Below, in pieces: positions 17,320 to 25,364 of a stretch of 64,000 nucleotides of DNA. Where the stretch lies: positions 9,310,017-9,374,016 of the forward strand of contig NZ_JQML01000001.1 in NCBI RefSeq assembly GCF_000744705.1, read 5' to 3'. Both the position numbers and the translations under genes were made by a program. Numbering within the stretch: the first letter of the stretch is position 1; each line of letters starts with the position of its first letter. Origin of the DNA: Streptacidiphilus albus JL83 (lineage in GTDB: Bacteria > Actinomycetota > Actinomycetes > Streptomycetales > Streptomycetaceae). The notes under the pieces were generated by a model that was not told where the DNA came from, did not search any database, and worked only from the letters and a program-made list of their open reading frames with translations.

Positions 17320-18248
17320 GCCGCCCTGCTCTCTTGGGCCACCGGCTGCGGAGCCCGGTACTCGACGCTGGCACCGGTCAGCCGGAAGTAGGCCTCCTCC
17401 AAAGAGGCTGTCACATCGTGCAGTTGGTGCAGCACATGGCCGCGTGCGGCGGCCAGTTCGCCGATCTGCACCGAGTCGAGCCCCGCGACGCCCAGTCTCC
17501 CGTCCGGCTCCACGGTGACCTCCGCCCCGGCGGCACGCAGGTCGGCGGCCATCCGCTGCGGGTCGGACGCACGGACCTCGACCCGCTCGGCGGAGTGCCG
17601 GGCGATCAGCTCCGCCAACGGCGTGTCGGCCAGCAGCCGCCCGCGTCCGATGACGAGCAGGTGGTCGGCGGTCAGCGCCATCTCGCTCATCAGATGGCTG
17701 GAGACCAGGACCGTGCGGCCTTCGGCGGCCAGCTTCCGCATCAGCGTCCTGATCCACAGGATGCCGTCCGGGTCCAGGCCGTTGACCGGTTCGTCGAACA
17801 GCAGCGTGCCCGGATCGCCCAGCAGCGCCCCGGCGATGCCCAGCCGCTGCGACATGCCCAAGGAGAACCCGCCGACCCGCCTCCGCGCCACGGACGCCAG
17901 CCCGACCAGGTCGAGCACCTCGTCGACCCGTCCCCGGGCGATCCCGTTGGCGGCGGCCAGGCTGCGCAGATGGTTGTAGGCGGACCGGCCGGGGTGCACG
18001 GCGCGCGCATCCAGCAGCGCGCCGACCTCGTGCAGCGGCCAGACCGTGCCCTGGTAGCGGCGCCCGTCCACGGTGACCGACCCGGCGGACGGCAGGTCGA
18101 GGCCGAGGACCATCCGCATGGTGGTCGACTTGCCGGCTCCGTTCGGCCCGAGGAATCCGGTGACCAGCCCCGGCTCGACCCGGAAGTCGATCCCGTCCAC
18201 CGCGGTCCTGCCGCCGTAGACCTTCGTCAGTCCCCGCGCCTCGATCAC
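17316..18248 (-). CDS. ABC transporter ATP-binding protein, ABC-2 exporter class
   Basis: This 310-residue ATPase has Walker A GPNGAGKST, signature SLGMSQRL, Walker B LLFDEP with a following NGLDPDG D-loop, and an H-loop His in VLVSSHLM. The C-terminal 90 residues match the extension of DrrA/CcmA-like exporter ATPases. It is the first gene of the five-gene operon, followed by two overlapping permeases, a kinase and a response regulator. It would power export of an unknown, probably hydrophobic or peptide, substrate. Confidence 0.93.
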   Translation of the reverse strand: MIEARGLTKVYGGRTAVDGIDFRVEPGLVTGFLGPNGAGKSTTMRMVLGLDLPSAGSVTVDGRRYQGTVWPLHEVGALLDARAVHPGRSAYNHLRSLAAANGIARGRVDEVLDLVGLASVARRRVGGFSLGMSQRLGIAGALLGDPGTLLFDEPVNGLDPDGILWIRTLMRKLAAEGRTVLVSSHLMSEMALTADHLLVIGRGRLLADTPLAELIARHSAERVEVRASDPQRMAADLRAAGAEVTVEPDGRLGVAGLDSVQIGELAAARGHVLHQLHDVTASLEEAYFRLTGASVEYRAPQPVAQESRAA

Positions 18249-18344
18249 GCGCTTCTCGTTTCGCTCATGCCGACGACGCTAGGAGCACCGGGTCCGCGCC
18301 GACCTCGGCCGAAGGGAGGAACCCCGCCCGCTGAACGCCGGAGC

Positions 18345-18362
18345 TTCCTCCCTGAGGAGGAA
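18345..18362. promoter_or_regulatory. Inverted repeat TTCCTCC-CTGA-GGAGGAA in divergent promoter region
   Basis: Perfect 7-base arms are separated by four bases, and a third copy GGAGGAA occurs at 18315-18321. The repeats lie between the ABC/two-component operon (start 18248) and the esterase gene (start 18525). TAGCGT-type -10-like sequences occur on each side (about 18276-18281 on the minus strand and 18385-18390 on the plus strand). The likely binder is the co-encoded response regulator. Confidence 0.5.
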
Positions 18363-18524
18363 TCACGCCGTCGCACCGCGCGGATAGCGTCGTGGCCGGA
18401 GCGGCAGTTCGCGGCCGTCACGCCGGCTCGTGGACGTGTGCCGCGCTCCGGGTCGCCCACCGCCACCGCGCCCGTGCGCGACCCGGAGCGGCCGACCACG
18501 CACTCACCGAAGGGCGAACCCCCC

Positions 18525-19517
18525 ATGGCCAACCGCGACGCCCCGCTACAGCCGAAGCAGGACCGAACGACGCCTGCCGTTCGGCGCCGCCGGTTCCGCC
18601 GGGCGCTGACCACGCTGCCCCTGGCGGCCACACTGCTGCTGTCGGCCTGTTCGGACCCGCACTCCCGGCTCGTGCCGACACCGGAACCGCACGGCCCCTA
18701 CGTCGCGCTCGGGGACTCCTACACCTCCGGAACCGGCATCCCCGACCAGGTGGGCACCCCGGCCGGATGCGGGCGTTCGAGCCGCAACTATCCCGCGCTC
18801 GTGGCCCGGTACCTCGGGCTCGACGCGGACCTGGTCCACGACGCCAGCTGCAGCGGCGCGACCATCGCCGACCTGACCGGGCCGCAGTCCACGACGGGCG
18901 GCGCCAACCCGGCCCAACTCTCCGCACTGACCGCCGGGACCGCACTGGTCACCGTCGGCATCGGCGGCAACGACCTCGACTTCACCGGCATCCTCACCCG
19001 CTGCATCGCCCTCGACGCGATCGGCGCCCTCCTCGACCGGCTGGGCCGCACCACCGACGAGGACGCGCCCTGCCGCGCGTACTACACGGCCGACGGCACC
19101 GACCGGATCCAACAGCGGATCCGGGCCGCCTCCACCCGGCTCGCCGCCGCGCTCACCCGCATCCACCGACTCGCCCCGCACGCCCGCGTCTACGTCGTCG
19201 GCTACCCCGACCTGCTGCCCGCCACCGACGGCGCCGCGTGCGCGCACGTCCTCGGCGTCACCACAGGCGACGCCGCCTACCTCAACAGCGCCGAGGTCCG
19301 GCTCAACAGCGCACTCCAGCAGCAGGCCACGGCCGCCGGAGACACCTATGTCGACACCTACGCCGCCTCCCTGGGCCACGACGCCTGCTCCGCCGCCGCC
19401 ACCCGCTGGATCGAACCCCTGATCCCCACGGCGGGCGGTGCGCCGCTGCACCCCGACGCCGCCGGCCAACAGGGCGCCGCCGATGCCGTCGAACGCGCCA
19501 TCACGGCGGGCGACTGA
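18525..19517 (+). CDS. Secreted SGNH-family esterase/lipase lipoprotein
   Basis: This 330-residue protein has a basic N-region (RRRRFRRA), a hydrophobic core and the lipobox LLSAC, so it should be lipidated at Cys and held at the outer membrane face. The catalytic blocks follow: GDSYTSGTG (block I nucleophile), GIGGNDLDF (block III Asn) and PLHPDAAGQ (block V His), as in Streptomyces SGNH lipases. Several Cys pairs suggest disulfides. The start is the ATG before MANRDAPLQ, with a weak AAGGG upstream. It is divergent from the ABC operon and may share its regulator. Confidence 0.85.
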   Translation: MANRDAPLQPKQDRTTPAVRRRRFRRALTTLPLAATLLLSACSDPHSRLVPTPEPHGPYVALGDSYTSGTGIPDQVGTPAGCGRSSRNYPALVARYLGLDADLVHDASCSGATIADLTGPQSTTGGANPAQLSALTAGTALVTVGIGGNDLDFTGILTRCIALDAIGALLDRLGRTTDEDAPCRAYYTADGTDRIQQRIRAASTRLAAALTRIHRLAPHARVYVVGYPDLLPATDGAACAHVLGVTTGDAAYLNSAEVRLNSALQQQATAAGDTYVDTYAASLGHDACSAAATRWIEPLIPTAGGAPLHPDAAGQQGAADAVERAITAGD

Positions 19518-19535
19518 CTCGATCGCCGCCCCGGG

Positions 19536-19554
19536 GCCGCCGCCCATCGGCGGC
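19536..19554. terminator. Small hairpin between convergent esterase and LacI genes
   Basis: GCCGCCG and CGGCGGC flank a CCCAT loop in the 63-bp gap between the two converging genes. A 7-bp GC-only stem without a U-tract is a plausible bidirectional terminator. Confidence 0.5.
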
Positions 19555-19580
19555 GCACCAGCCCGCGACCGTGAAGCTGC

Positions 19581-20591
19581 TCAGGGGGCCGAGGCGCGCA
19601 GGACCAGATGGGTGGGGAGGATCAGCGGGCTGGGGTGCTCGCCGGCCATCAGGGAGATCAGCATCTTGGCCATCTCCCGGCCCAGGTCCTGGACCGGCTG
19701 GTGCACGGTGGTCAGCGGGGGGTCGGTGCGCCGGGCGAACGGCAGGTCGTCGAAACCGACGACCGCGACGTCGCCGGGCACCGACCGGCCTGCGGCCGTC
19801 AGCGTGCGCAGGGCGCCTGCGGCCATCATGTCCGATGCCGCGAACACCGCGTCCAGATCGGGCCGCCGATCGAGCAACCGGGCCATCGCCTGCGCGCCGC
19901 CGGCTTCGGTGAAGTCCGCGGGTTCGACGCGGGTGTGGTCGAGCCCCGCCACGGCCATGGCCTCCCGGTAGCCCTGGTACCGGGCGGCCCCGACCTGGGT
20001 GTCCTCGCGGCCGGTGATGGCGGCGATCCTGCGGCGTCCGGAGGCGATCAGGTGCTCGGTCGCCAGCCGGGCGCCGCCGCGGTTGTCGGCGTCGACGTAC
20101 CAGGCGGGTTCGCCGCGCAGGGGGCGTCCGCCGAGGACGACGGGCAGGTCGAGCTGCTGTGCGAGGTGGTACAGCGGGTCGTCGCCGTGCAGGTTGAGCA
20201 GCATGATGCCGTCCGCGCGGCGGGAGCGCAGCACGCGCTCCAGGCGCGCCCGGCCGTGGTCGGTGTCGGCCAGCAGCAGCATCAGCACCAGGTCGGTCTT
20301 CTCCAGTGCCGCGTTGATTCCCACGATCACCTGGGCGAAGAAGGGATCCGCGAAGAGCTCCGGGTCGTCGTGCGAGACGGCGAGCAGCACGGACCCGGCC
20401 TGCTGGGTGGCCAGCGCCCGGGCGGTGGGATTGGGCACGTATCCCAGTTCCCGCACCGCCTTGTGCACCGCCTCACGGGCATTGCGGCTGGCGTCCCGGT
20501 CGTTGATCACCCGGGAGGCCACCGAACGCGAGACGCCCGCCCGCAACGCGACCTCGTCCAGAGTCGGACGCCGTCTGGCCTCTGTGCCCAT
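19581..20591 (-). CDS. LacI-family transcriptional repressor, probable cellulase regulator
   Basis: This 336-residue protein has an N-terminal LacI HTH (TLDEVALRAGVSRSVASRVI), the hinge-helix region NPTARALA with the minor-groove residues, and a periplasmic-binding-type effector domain (RRADGIMLL, AVFAASDMMAAG, VGFDDLPFA). It is divergent from the two GH6 genes and two identical palindromes lie between them. By analogy with CebR-type regulators it should repress the cellulases until a cello-oligosaccharide or similar sugar is bound. The effector is inferred from context only. Confidence 0.88.
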   Translation of the reverse strand: MGTEARRRPTLDEVALRAGVSRSVASRVINDRDASRNAREAVHKAVRELGYVPNPTARALATQQAGSVLLAVSHDDPELFADPFFAQVIVGINAALEKTDLVLMLLLADTDHGRARLERVLRSRRADGIMLLNLHGDDPLYHLAQQLDLPVVLGGRPLRGEPAWYVDADNRGGARLATEHLIASGRRRIAAITGREDTQVGAARYQGYREAMAVAGLDHTRVEPADFTEAGGAQAMARLLDRRPDLDAVFAASDMMAAGALRTLTAAGRSVPGDVAVVGFDDLPFARRTDPPLTTVHQPVQDLGREMAKMLISLMAGEHPSPLILPTHLVLRASAP

Positions 20592-20656
20592 CAGCGGGTC
20601 GGTCCCTTCTCCCGGACATCACGTCATGGAGCATCGTAGCGGTGCCGAACGGTGAC

Positions 20657-20670
20657 CGGAAGCGCTTCCG
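20657..20670. promoter_or_regulatory. LacI-type operator 1, CGGAAGCGCTTCCG
   Basis: A perfect 14-bp palindrome with the central CG step typical of LacI-family operators. It lies 66 bp upstream of the LacI start and probably mediates autoregulation. The identical site is repeated 142 bp away, ahead of the cellulase genes. Confidence 0.75.
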
Positions 20671-20798
20671 ATCATGCAGCGTTTCCATCGGCTCATCGGC
20701 GGACCGGCAGTGGCTGCCTTCCGATAATGGTTCAAAGTCTTGACAGGTCAGAGTAGTGGGGCCACGATCCCGTCCAGATCTCACCCGCCGGACGCTAC

Positions 20799-20812
20799 CG
20801 GAAGCGCTTCCG
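20799..20812. promoter_or_regulatory. LacI-type operator 2, upstream of the GH6 genes
   Basis: The same 14-bp palindrome as at 20657, located 85 bp before the first GH6 start. A TTGACA at 20740-20745 could be the -35 element of the cellulase promoter, placing the operator downstream of the transcription start region. Two sites could allow looping. Confidence 0.75.
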
Positions 20813-20896
20813 ATAATCCCTCGCCGCTGGGGGATCGAGGGAAGCGCCGCACTCGGCGGCGCCCGGCCACCCACCCGTGTGAAGGGAACGATCCAC

Positions 20897-21868
20897 ATGC
20901 AGAGACGCCTGCTCGCCCTTGCCCTGCTCACCGCGAGCGCCCTGACCGCCGTAGGTCTGAACGGTGCTCCGGCCGCCTACGCCGCCGGCAACCCGGTCGG
21001 CATGACCAACGGGTTCTACGTCGATCCCGGCAACAGCGCCGCGCAGTGGGCCGCGGCGCACCCGACCGACGGTCGCACCGCCGCCATCGAGTCCGCCATC
21101 GCCTCGCAGCCCTCGGCCGACTGGTTCACCGGGTCCAGCGGGGTGATCGGGACCGCCACCGGCGCCTACGTCGGGGCCGCGGCGAACGCCGGGAAGCTGC
21201 CGGTGCTGGTCGCGTACAACATCCCCGACCGCGATGTGTGCGCCGGCCAGTCCTCCGGCGGCGCTTCCTCCGACGCCGCCTACGACAGCTGGATCGGCGC
21301 CTTCGCAGGGGGCATCGCCGCCCGTCCGGCCCTGGTGGTGCTGGAACCGGACGCGGTCGCCGACGAGAGCTGCATGACCTCGGCCCAGATCAGCGACCGC
21401 GACGGCCTGCTGTCCAACGCCATCACCCAGTTCACCGACCAGGCCCCGAACACCTGGGTCTACCTGGACGCGGGCAACCCCGGCTGGCTGTCGGCCGCGA
21501 CCATGGCCGGCTACCTCAACTCGGCCGGACTGCGCCAGGCGCACGGCTTCTCCCTCAACGTCTCCAACTTCTACACCACCGCCCAGAACGTCGCGTACGG
21601 CAACGCCGTCAACGCGGACCTCAGCGCCTGGTACGGCTACACCAAGCCCTTCGTCGTCGACACCAGCCGCAACGGCAACGGCTCCGACGGCGCCTGGTGC
21701 AACCCGGCCGGTGCCAAGCTCGGCGCCGGTGACCAGCAGGGCGGCGGCGCCGAGATGCTGCTGTGGATCAAGACGCCCGGTGAGTCGGACGGCGACTGCG
21801 GCACCAGCACCAGCCCCGCCGGCCAGTTCGACCCGCAGCTCGCCTACGACCTCGTCTACGGCTACTGA
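20897..21868 (+). CDS. Secreted GH6 cellulase (catalytic domain only)
   Basis: This 323-residue protein has a Sec signal peptide (MQRRLLALALLTASALTAVG, cleavage near AYAA) followed directly by a glycoside hydrolase family 6 domain. The two family signatures are present: VAYNIPDRDVC with Asp113 and LEPDAVA with Asp152, corresponding to the pKa-modulating and general acid aspartates. There is no carbohydrate-binding module or linker. Length and lack of long extra loops favour an endoglucanase over a cellobiohydrolase. GAAGGGA precedes the ATG. It is the first gene after the LacI operator and 69 bp upstream of a second GH6 gene. Confidence 0.9.
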   Translation: MQRRLLALALLTASALTAVGLNGAPAAYAAGNPVGMTNGFYVDPGNSAAQWAAAHPTDGRTAAIESAIASQPSADWFTGSSGVIGTATGAYVGAAANAGKLPVLVAYNIPDRDVCAGQSSGGASSDAAYDSWIGAFAGGIAARPALVVLEPDAVADESCMTSAQISDRDGLLSNAITQFTDQAPNTWVYLDAGNPGWLSAATMAGYLNSAGLRQAHGFSLNVSNFYTTAQNVAYGNAVNADLSAWYGYTKPFVVDTSRNGNGSDGAWCNPAGAKLGAGDQQGGGAEMLLWIKTPGESDGDCGTSTSPAGQFDPQLAYDLVYGY

Positions 21869-21937
21869 CCGACGGCCACCGCTGCCCCACGCGTGCCCGC
21901 GCACCCGCGCGGGCGCACCCGTCAGGAAGAAGGACCC

Positions 21938-23305
21938 GTGCCCAGGAAACATCACCCGCTCGCCCGCGCGCTGGCCGCACTCACGCTGGCCGCACTCACG
22001 TTGGCCACCGCGGCGCTGGCCGCCGCACCGGCGGTGGCCGCGGCCGACACGGCCGCCGCTGCGGCCCCCGCCGGCGGTGGCCGCGCGCTGCCCGCCGACA
22101 CCAGGTTCTTCACCCCGCCGCCCGCCTCCGGTTCGGTGCAGCAGATCGTCCGGCTCGCCAGGAAGGGCGACCTGGCGGACGCGGCCCTGCTCGCGAGGAT
22201 GGAGGCGACCCCGCAGGCGGTCTGGCTCACCGGCGGCACCCCCGCCCAGGTCGCCCGCCAGGTCCGTACGACGCTGGCCGAGGCCGCGCGGGAACGCGCG
22301 GTGCCGGTCCTGGTGGCCTACGACATCCCCGGGCGCGACTGCGCCGAGTACTCCGCGGGCGGCGCCGCGGACCAGACCGCCTACGACGCCTGGATCTCCG
22401 CCGTCGCCAAGGCCATCGGCAACGCCCACGTCGTGGTGATCGTCGAACCGGACGCCCTGGGCAACATGCCCTCCGACTGCGCCGTCTCCGGATCCGGCAG
22501 CTACCCCTTCACGGACGCCCAGCGCATCGCCGAGGTCGGCTACGCCGCCACCGCGCTGGAGGCCGGGCCGCACACCGGCGTCTACCTCGACGGCACCAAC
22601 AGCCACTGGCAGGCCGTCGGCAACATCACCCAGCGCCTGCTGGAGGCCGGCGTCCAGCACACCCAGGGCTTCTTCCTCAACGTCTCCAACTACCAGAGCG
22701 ACGCCGCGCTCACCACCTACGGCACCTGGGTCTCGGACTGCATCGCGATGAGCACCGACCCGGCCAACTGGGCCTACGGAAAGGAGAGCGACTGCGCCGG
22801 CCAGTACTACCCGGCGACCGTGGACGACCCCTCGACCTGGGCGCTGACCACCGCCTGGTACCAGCAGAACATGGGCGACGCGGTCGCCGACACCCACTTC
22901 GTGATCGACAGCAGCCGCAACGGCCAGGGGGCGAACAACATGCAGACGTACGCCGCCGCACCCTACGACCAGCCCTCCTCGGTGACGTCCGCGCTCTTCG
23001 CGGGCAACTGGTGCAACCCCTCCGGCGCCGGCCTGGGCCTGCGCCCGACCGCCGACACCGGCGTGCCGCTGCTCGACGCCTACTTGTGGATCAAGACGCC
23101 CGGACAGTCCGACGGGCAGTGCGACTCCGCACTCGGCGTACGCGCCTGGGACTACACCGCCTACACCCAGCCCGGATGGCCCACCACCGCCGCGAGTCAG
23201 GCCCTGTTCGACCCGCTGTGGGGCATCGACGACCCGGCCGCGGGAGCCTGGTTCCCGCAGCAGGCGCTGCAACTGGCGCAGAAGGCCGACCCGACCCTGC
23301 GTTGA
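21938..23305 (+). CDS. Secreted GH6 cellulase, longer form
   Basis: This 455-residue protein has a long alanine-rich signal peptide and a GH6 domain with VAYDIPGRDCAEY (Asp134) and VEPDALGNM (Asp172). It is about 130 residues longer than its neighbour and has insertions around DCIAMSTDPANWAYGKESDC and QTYAAAPYDQPSSV, which resemble the tunnel-forming loops of family 6 cellobiohydrolases; exo-type action is therefore possible. The GTG at 21938 is used because AGGAAG/AAGGA lie just upstream. No binding module is present. It probably shares one LacI-controlled transcript with the first GH6 gene. Confidence 0.88.
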   Translation: MPRKHHPLARALAALTLAALTLATAALAAAPAVAAADTAAAAAPAGGGRALPADTRFFTPPPASGSVQQIVRLARKGDLADAALLARMEATPQAVWLTGGTPAQVARQVRTTLAEAARERAVPVLVAYDIPGRDCAEYSAGGAADQTAYDAWISAVAKAIGNAHVVVIVEPDALGNMPSDCAVSGSGSYPFTDAQRIAEVGYAATALEAGPHTGVYLDGTNSHWQAVGNITQRLLEAGVQHTQGFFLNVSNYQSDAALTTYGTWVSDCIAMSTDPANWAYGKESDCAGQYYPATVDDPSTWALTTAWYQQNMGDAVADTHFVIDSSRNGQGANNMQTYAAAPYDQPSSVTSALFAGNWCNPSGAGLGLRPTADTGVPLLDAYLWIKTPGQSDGQCDSALGVRAWDYTAYTQPGWPTTAASQALFDPLWGIDDPAAGAWFPQQALQLAQKADPTLR

Positions 23306-23331
23306 CGCGTTGACCACCCTGCGTCGACCGT

Positions 23332-23379
23332 GGCCGGGGACCGGAGACGGAGCATCAGCCCCCGCGCCGGTCCCCGGCC
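23332..23379 (+). terminator. 13-bp hairpin after the GH6 pair
   Basis: GGCCGGGGACCGG at 23332-23344 and its exact complement at 23367-23379 enclose a 22-base loop, 27 bp after the second GH6 stop. It lies between convergent genes and could also stop the LysR transcript. Confidence 0.6.
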
Positions 23380-23478
23380 CCGTCGCCGTTCGGTCCACGG
23401 CACCGCCGTGGGCGCCTGCCGGTTCAGCTCCCCGGCGGGCGGCCCGCGCCGCCCGCCGGGCTCGGGGAGGCCAGGCGG

Positions 23479-24426
23479 TCAGCGATCGGGCGGCACCCGC
23501 AAGCCGGGCTCAACGGTGGCCAGTGCCCGCCCCGCCGATCGCAGGGCGCCCAGCAGCGCCGCGACCGGGGCGACCCGGGTCTGGTCGGGCCAGAGCAGGG
23601 CGAAGATCCGCCGGCGCGGCCACCCTCGCAGCGGCCGTGCCACCACCCGGGGATCGGTGTGGGCGGCGACGCCGAGCTCGTTCATGGGGGCGAGCCCGAT
23701 CCGGTTGGCGACCAGGGCGTGGATGGTCAACTGGTCGTCCGAGGTGGCGGCGATGCGTGGGCGGAACCCGGCTTCCTGGCAGGCCGCCATGAAGTGGGGG
23801 CGGCTGGACTCCAGGACCCAGTGCTCGTCAGCGAGATCGGCCAGGGCGACGGCGGACGAGGTGGCTGCGGGGTGGTCGGCGGGCAGCAGCACGCACCGCC
23901 GGTCCGTGAGCAGCGGGACGCGGTGCAGCCGTGGGTCCGGGGGTTCCACGCCGTGCTCGCCGGCGGACGTCTCGTCGAGGTCGCACATCACGGCGAGGTC
24001 GACTTCTCCGGTGAGCACCAGCCGTTGCGAAGTCGCGCACTCGGTCTGCGTCAGCACCACCTCCAGTTCGGGGTGGGTGCGCCGCAGGGCGCCCAGCGCG
24101 GAGGGTACGAGCCCGACGCATCCGCTCTGGAACGCGGACAGCCGGACCTGGCCGCCTCCCGTCGTGATCAGCGATGCCAGCTCGTCCTCTGCGATGCGCA
24201 GTGCGGCCAGTACCGACTCGGCGTGTCGGGCGAGCGCCTGTCCCGCTGCGGTGAGCCGGATGCCGCGTCCTTGCCTGGTGGTCAGCGGGGCGCCCACGGA
24301 CCGTTCCAGGGTGCGCATCTGGTAGCTCACCGCCGGCTGGGTGTAGCCGAGGGCTTCGGCTGCGGCGGTGTAGCTCCCGGTCCGGGCCACCTCGGTGAGG
24401 ACCTGCAGCTGTCGGGGATCGTACAT
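23479..24426 (-). CDS. LysR-family transcriptional regulator
   Basis: This 315-residue protein has the canonical LysR N-terminus (MYDPRQLQVLTEVARTGSYT, HTH about residues 18-37) and a substrate-binding domain with the usual HPELEVVLT and LADEHWVL strands. It is divergent from the glutamate-type ABC importer genes, with only 93 bp between the starts, and is the likely activator of that operon. The shared gap is unusually AT-rich and contains an ATGAA-N14-TTCAT dyad suited to LysR binding. Effector unknown, perhaps the transported amino acid. Confidence 0.9.
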   Translation of the reverse strand: MYDPRQLQVLTEVARTGSYTAAAEALGYTQPAVSYQMRTLERSVGAPLTTRQGRGIRLTAAGQALARHAESVLAALRIAEDELASLITTGGGQVRLSAFQSGCVGLVPSALGALRRTHPELEVVLTQTECATSQRLVLTGEVDLAVMCDLDETSAGEHGVEPPDPRLHRVPLLTDRRCVLLPADHPAATSSAVALADLADEHWVLESSRPHFMAACQEAGFRPRIAATSDDQLTIHALVANRIGLAPMNELGVAAHTDPRVVARPLRGWPRRRIFALLWPDQTRVAPVAALLGALRSAGRALATVEPGLRVPPDR

Positions 24427-24460
24427 GCGGCCAGCATAGGGGGATACATAAGAGAGTTCT

Positions 24461-24484
24461 ATGAATCATCGAGAAAACCTTCAT
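24461..24484. promoter_or_regulatory. AT-rich LysR/importer control region with dyad
   Basis: The gap between the LysR and ATPase genes contains ATGAA at 24461-24465 and TTCAT at 24480-24484, and a run from about 24440 to 24505 is markedly AT-rich for this window. LysR proteins typically bind interrupted dyads of this kind upstream of divergent targets. Confidence 0.4.
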
Positions 24485-24519
24485 TGGACCTATGGATCGA
24501 TTCTCGCCATGCTCACTGG

Positions 24520-25275
24520 GTGCCCACAGAGTCCGCGAACGAGGTCCTGCTCCGGCTGACCGGCGTCAACAAGTCCTTCGGCGCGCACCGGGCGCTCCAT
24601 GACATCGACCTGGAGGTCCGCTCGGGCGAGGTCGTGGTGCTGCTCGGCGCCTCCGGCTCAGGCAAGTCGACACTGATCCGCTGCGTCAACCGGCTGGAGA
24701 CCCCGGACTCCGGGGAGATCAGCCTGGACGGCGTACCGGTGCCGGTGGAGGGGCGCGAACTGGCCCGGATCCGCTCGCAGGTGGGCATGGTCTTCCAGTC
24801 GTTCAACCTCTTCGGCCACCGGACCGCGCTGCAGAACATCACCATGGCTCCGGTCCGGGTGAAGGGTCTGACCCGGGCCCGGGCCGATGAACGGGGAAGG
24901 GAACTGCTCGACCGGGTCGGCCTGGCCGACAAGGCGGACGCCTATCCGTCGCAGCTGTCCGGAGGCCAGCAGCAACGGGTGGCGATCGCCCGGGCGTTGG
25001 CGATGGAACCCCGGTTGCTGCTCTTCGACGAGCCGACTTCGGCGCTCGACCCGGAGATGATCAAAGAGGTCATCGACGTGATGGCGGAGCTCGCCGCGGA
25101 GGGAATGACGATGCTCGTAGTCACGCACGAGATGGGCTTCGCACGCCGCGCCGCCGACCGGGTCGTCTTCCTGGACGCCGGCCGGATCGTGGAGACCGCC
25201 CCGCCCGAGGAGTTCTTCGCCCGCCCGCGCACCGACCGGGCCCGGGACTTCCTGTCCAAGATCCTCAGCCACTGA
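24520..25275 (+). CDS. gluA: Polar amino acid ABC transporter ATPase (GluA/GlnQ-like)
   Basis: This 251-residue ATPase has Walker A LGASGSGKST, Q-loop FQSFNLF, signature LSGGQQQRVAIARAL and Walker B LLLFDEPTSALDPEM, the extended form characteristic of the polar amino acid (PAAT) importers. The GTG at 24520 is the best in-frame start; it has no clear Shine-Dalgarno sequence, so translation may be leaderless or begin at a nearby TTG. It is followed by the binding protein and two permeases, giving a complete importer. Its stop codon lies in the first of three 17-bp tandem repeats. Confidence 0.9.
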   Translation: MPTESANEVLLRLTGVNKSFGAHRALHDIDLEVRSGEVVVLLGASGSGKSTLIRCVNRLETPDSGEISLDGVPVPVEGRELARIRSQVGMVFQSFNLFGHRTALQNITMAPVRVKGLTRARADERGRELLDRVGLADKADAYPSQLSGGQQQRVAIARALAMEPRLLLFDEPTSALDPEMIKEVIDVMAELAAEGMTMLVVTHEMGFARRAADRVVFLDAGRIVETAPPEEFFARPRTDRARDFLSKILSH

Positions 25276-25321
25276 ACGCCTTGAGTCACTGAACGCCTTG
25301 AGTCACTGAACGCCTTGAGTC
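25271..25321. repeat. Three identical 17-bp tandem repeats at the ATPase 3' end
   Basis: ACTGAACGCCTTGAGTC is repeated exactly at 25271, 25288 and 25305, followed by a degenerate partial copy. The first copy contains the stop codon of the ATPase gene and the array fills most of the gap before the binding protein gene. Confidence 0.95.
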
Positions 25322-25364
25322 ACCGAACCCGCCCAACCCGCCCAACCCTTTGGAGGACCCCCAG

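Noticed and set aside
20795..23398. 867-codon open frame on the minus strand across both GH6 genes
   Set aside because: Antisense to two recognisable GH6 cellulases with signal peptides; its product shows no domain and strong Gly/Val/Arg bias.
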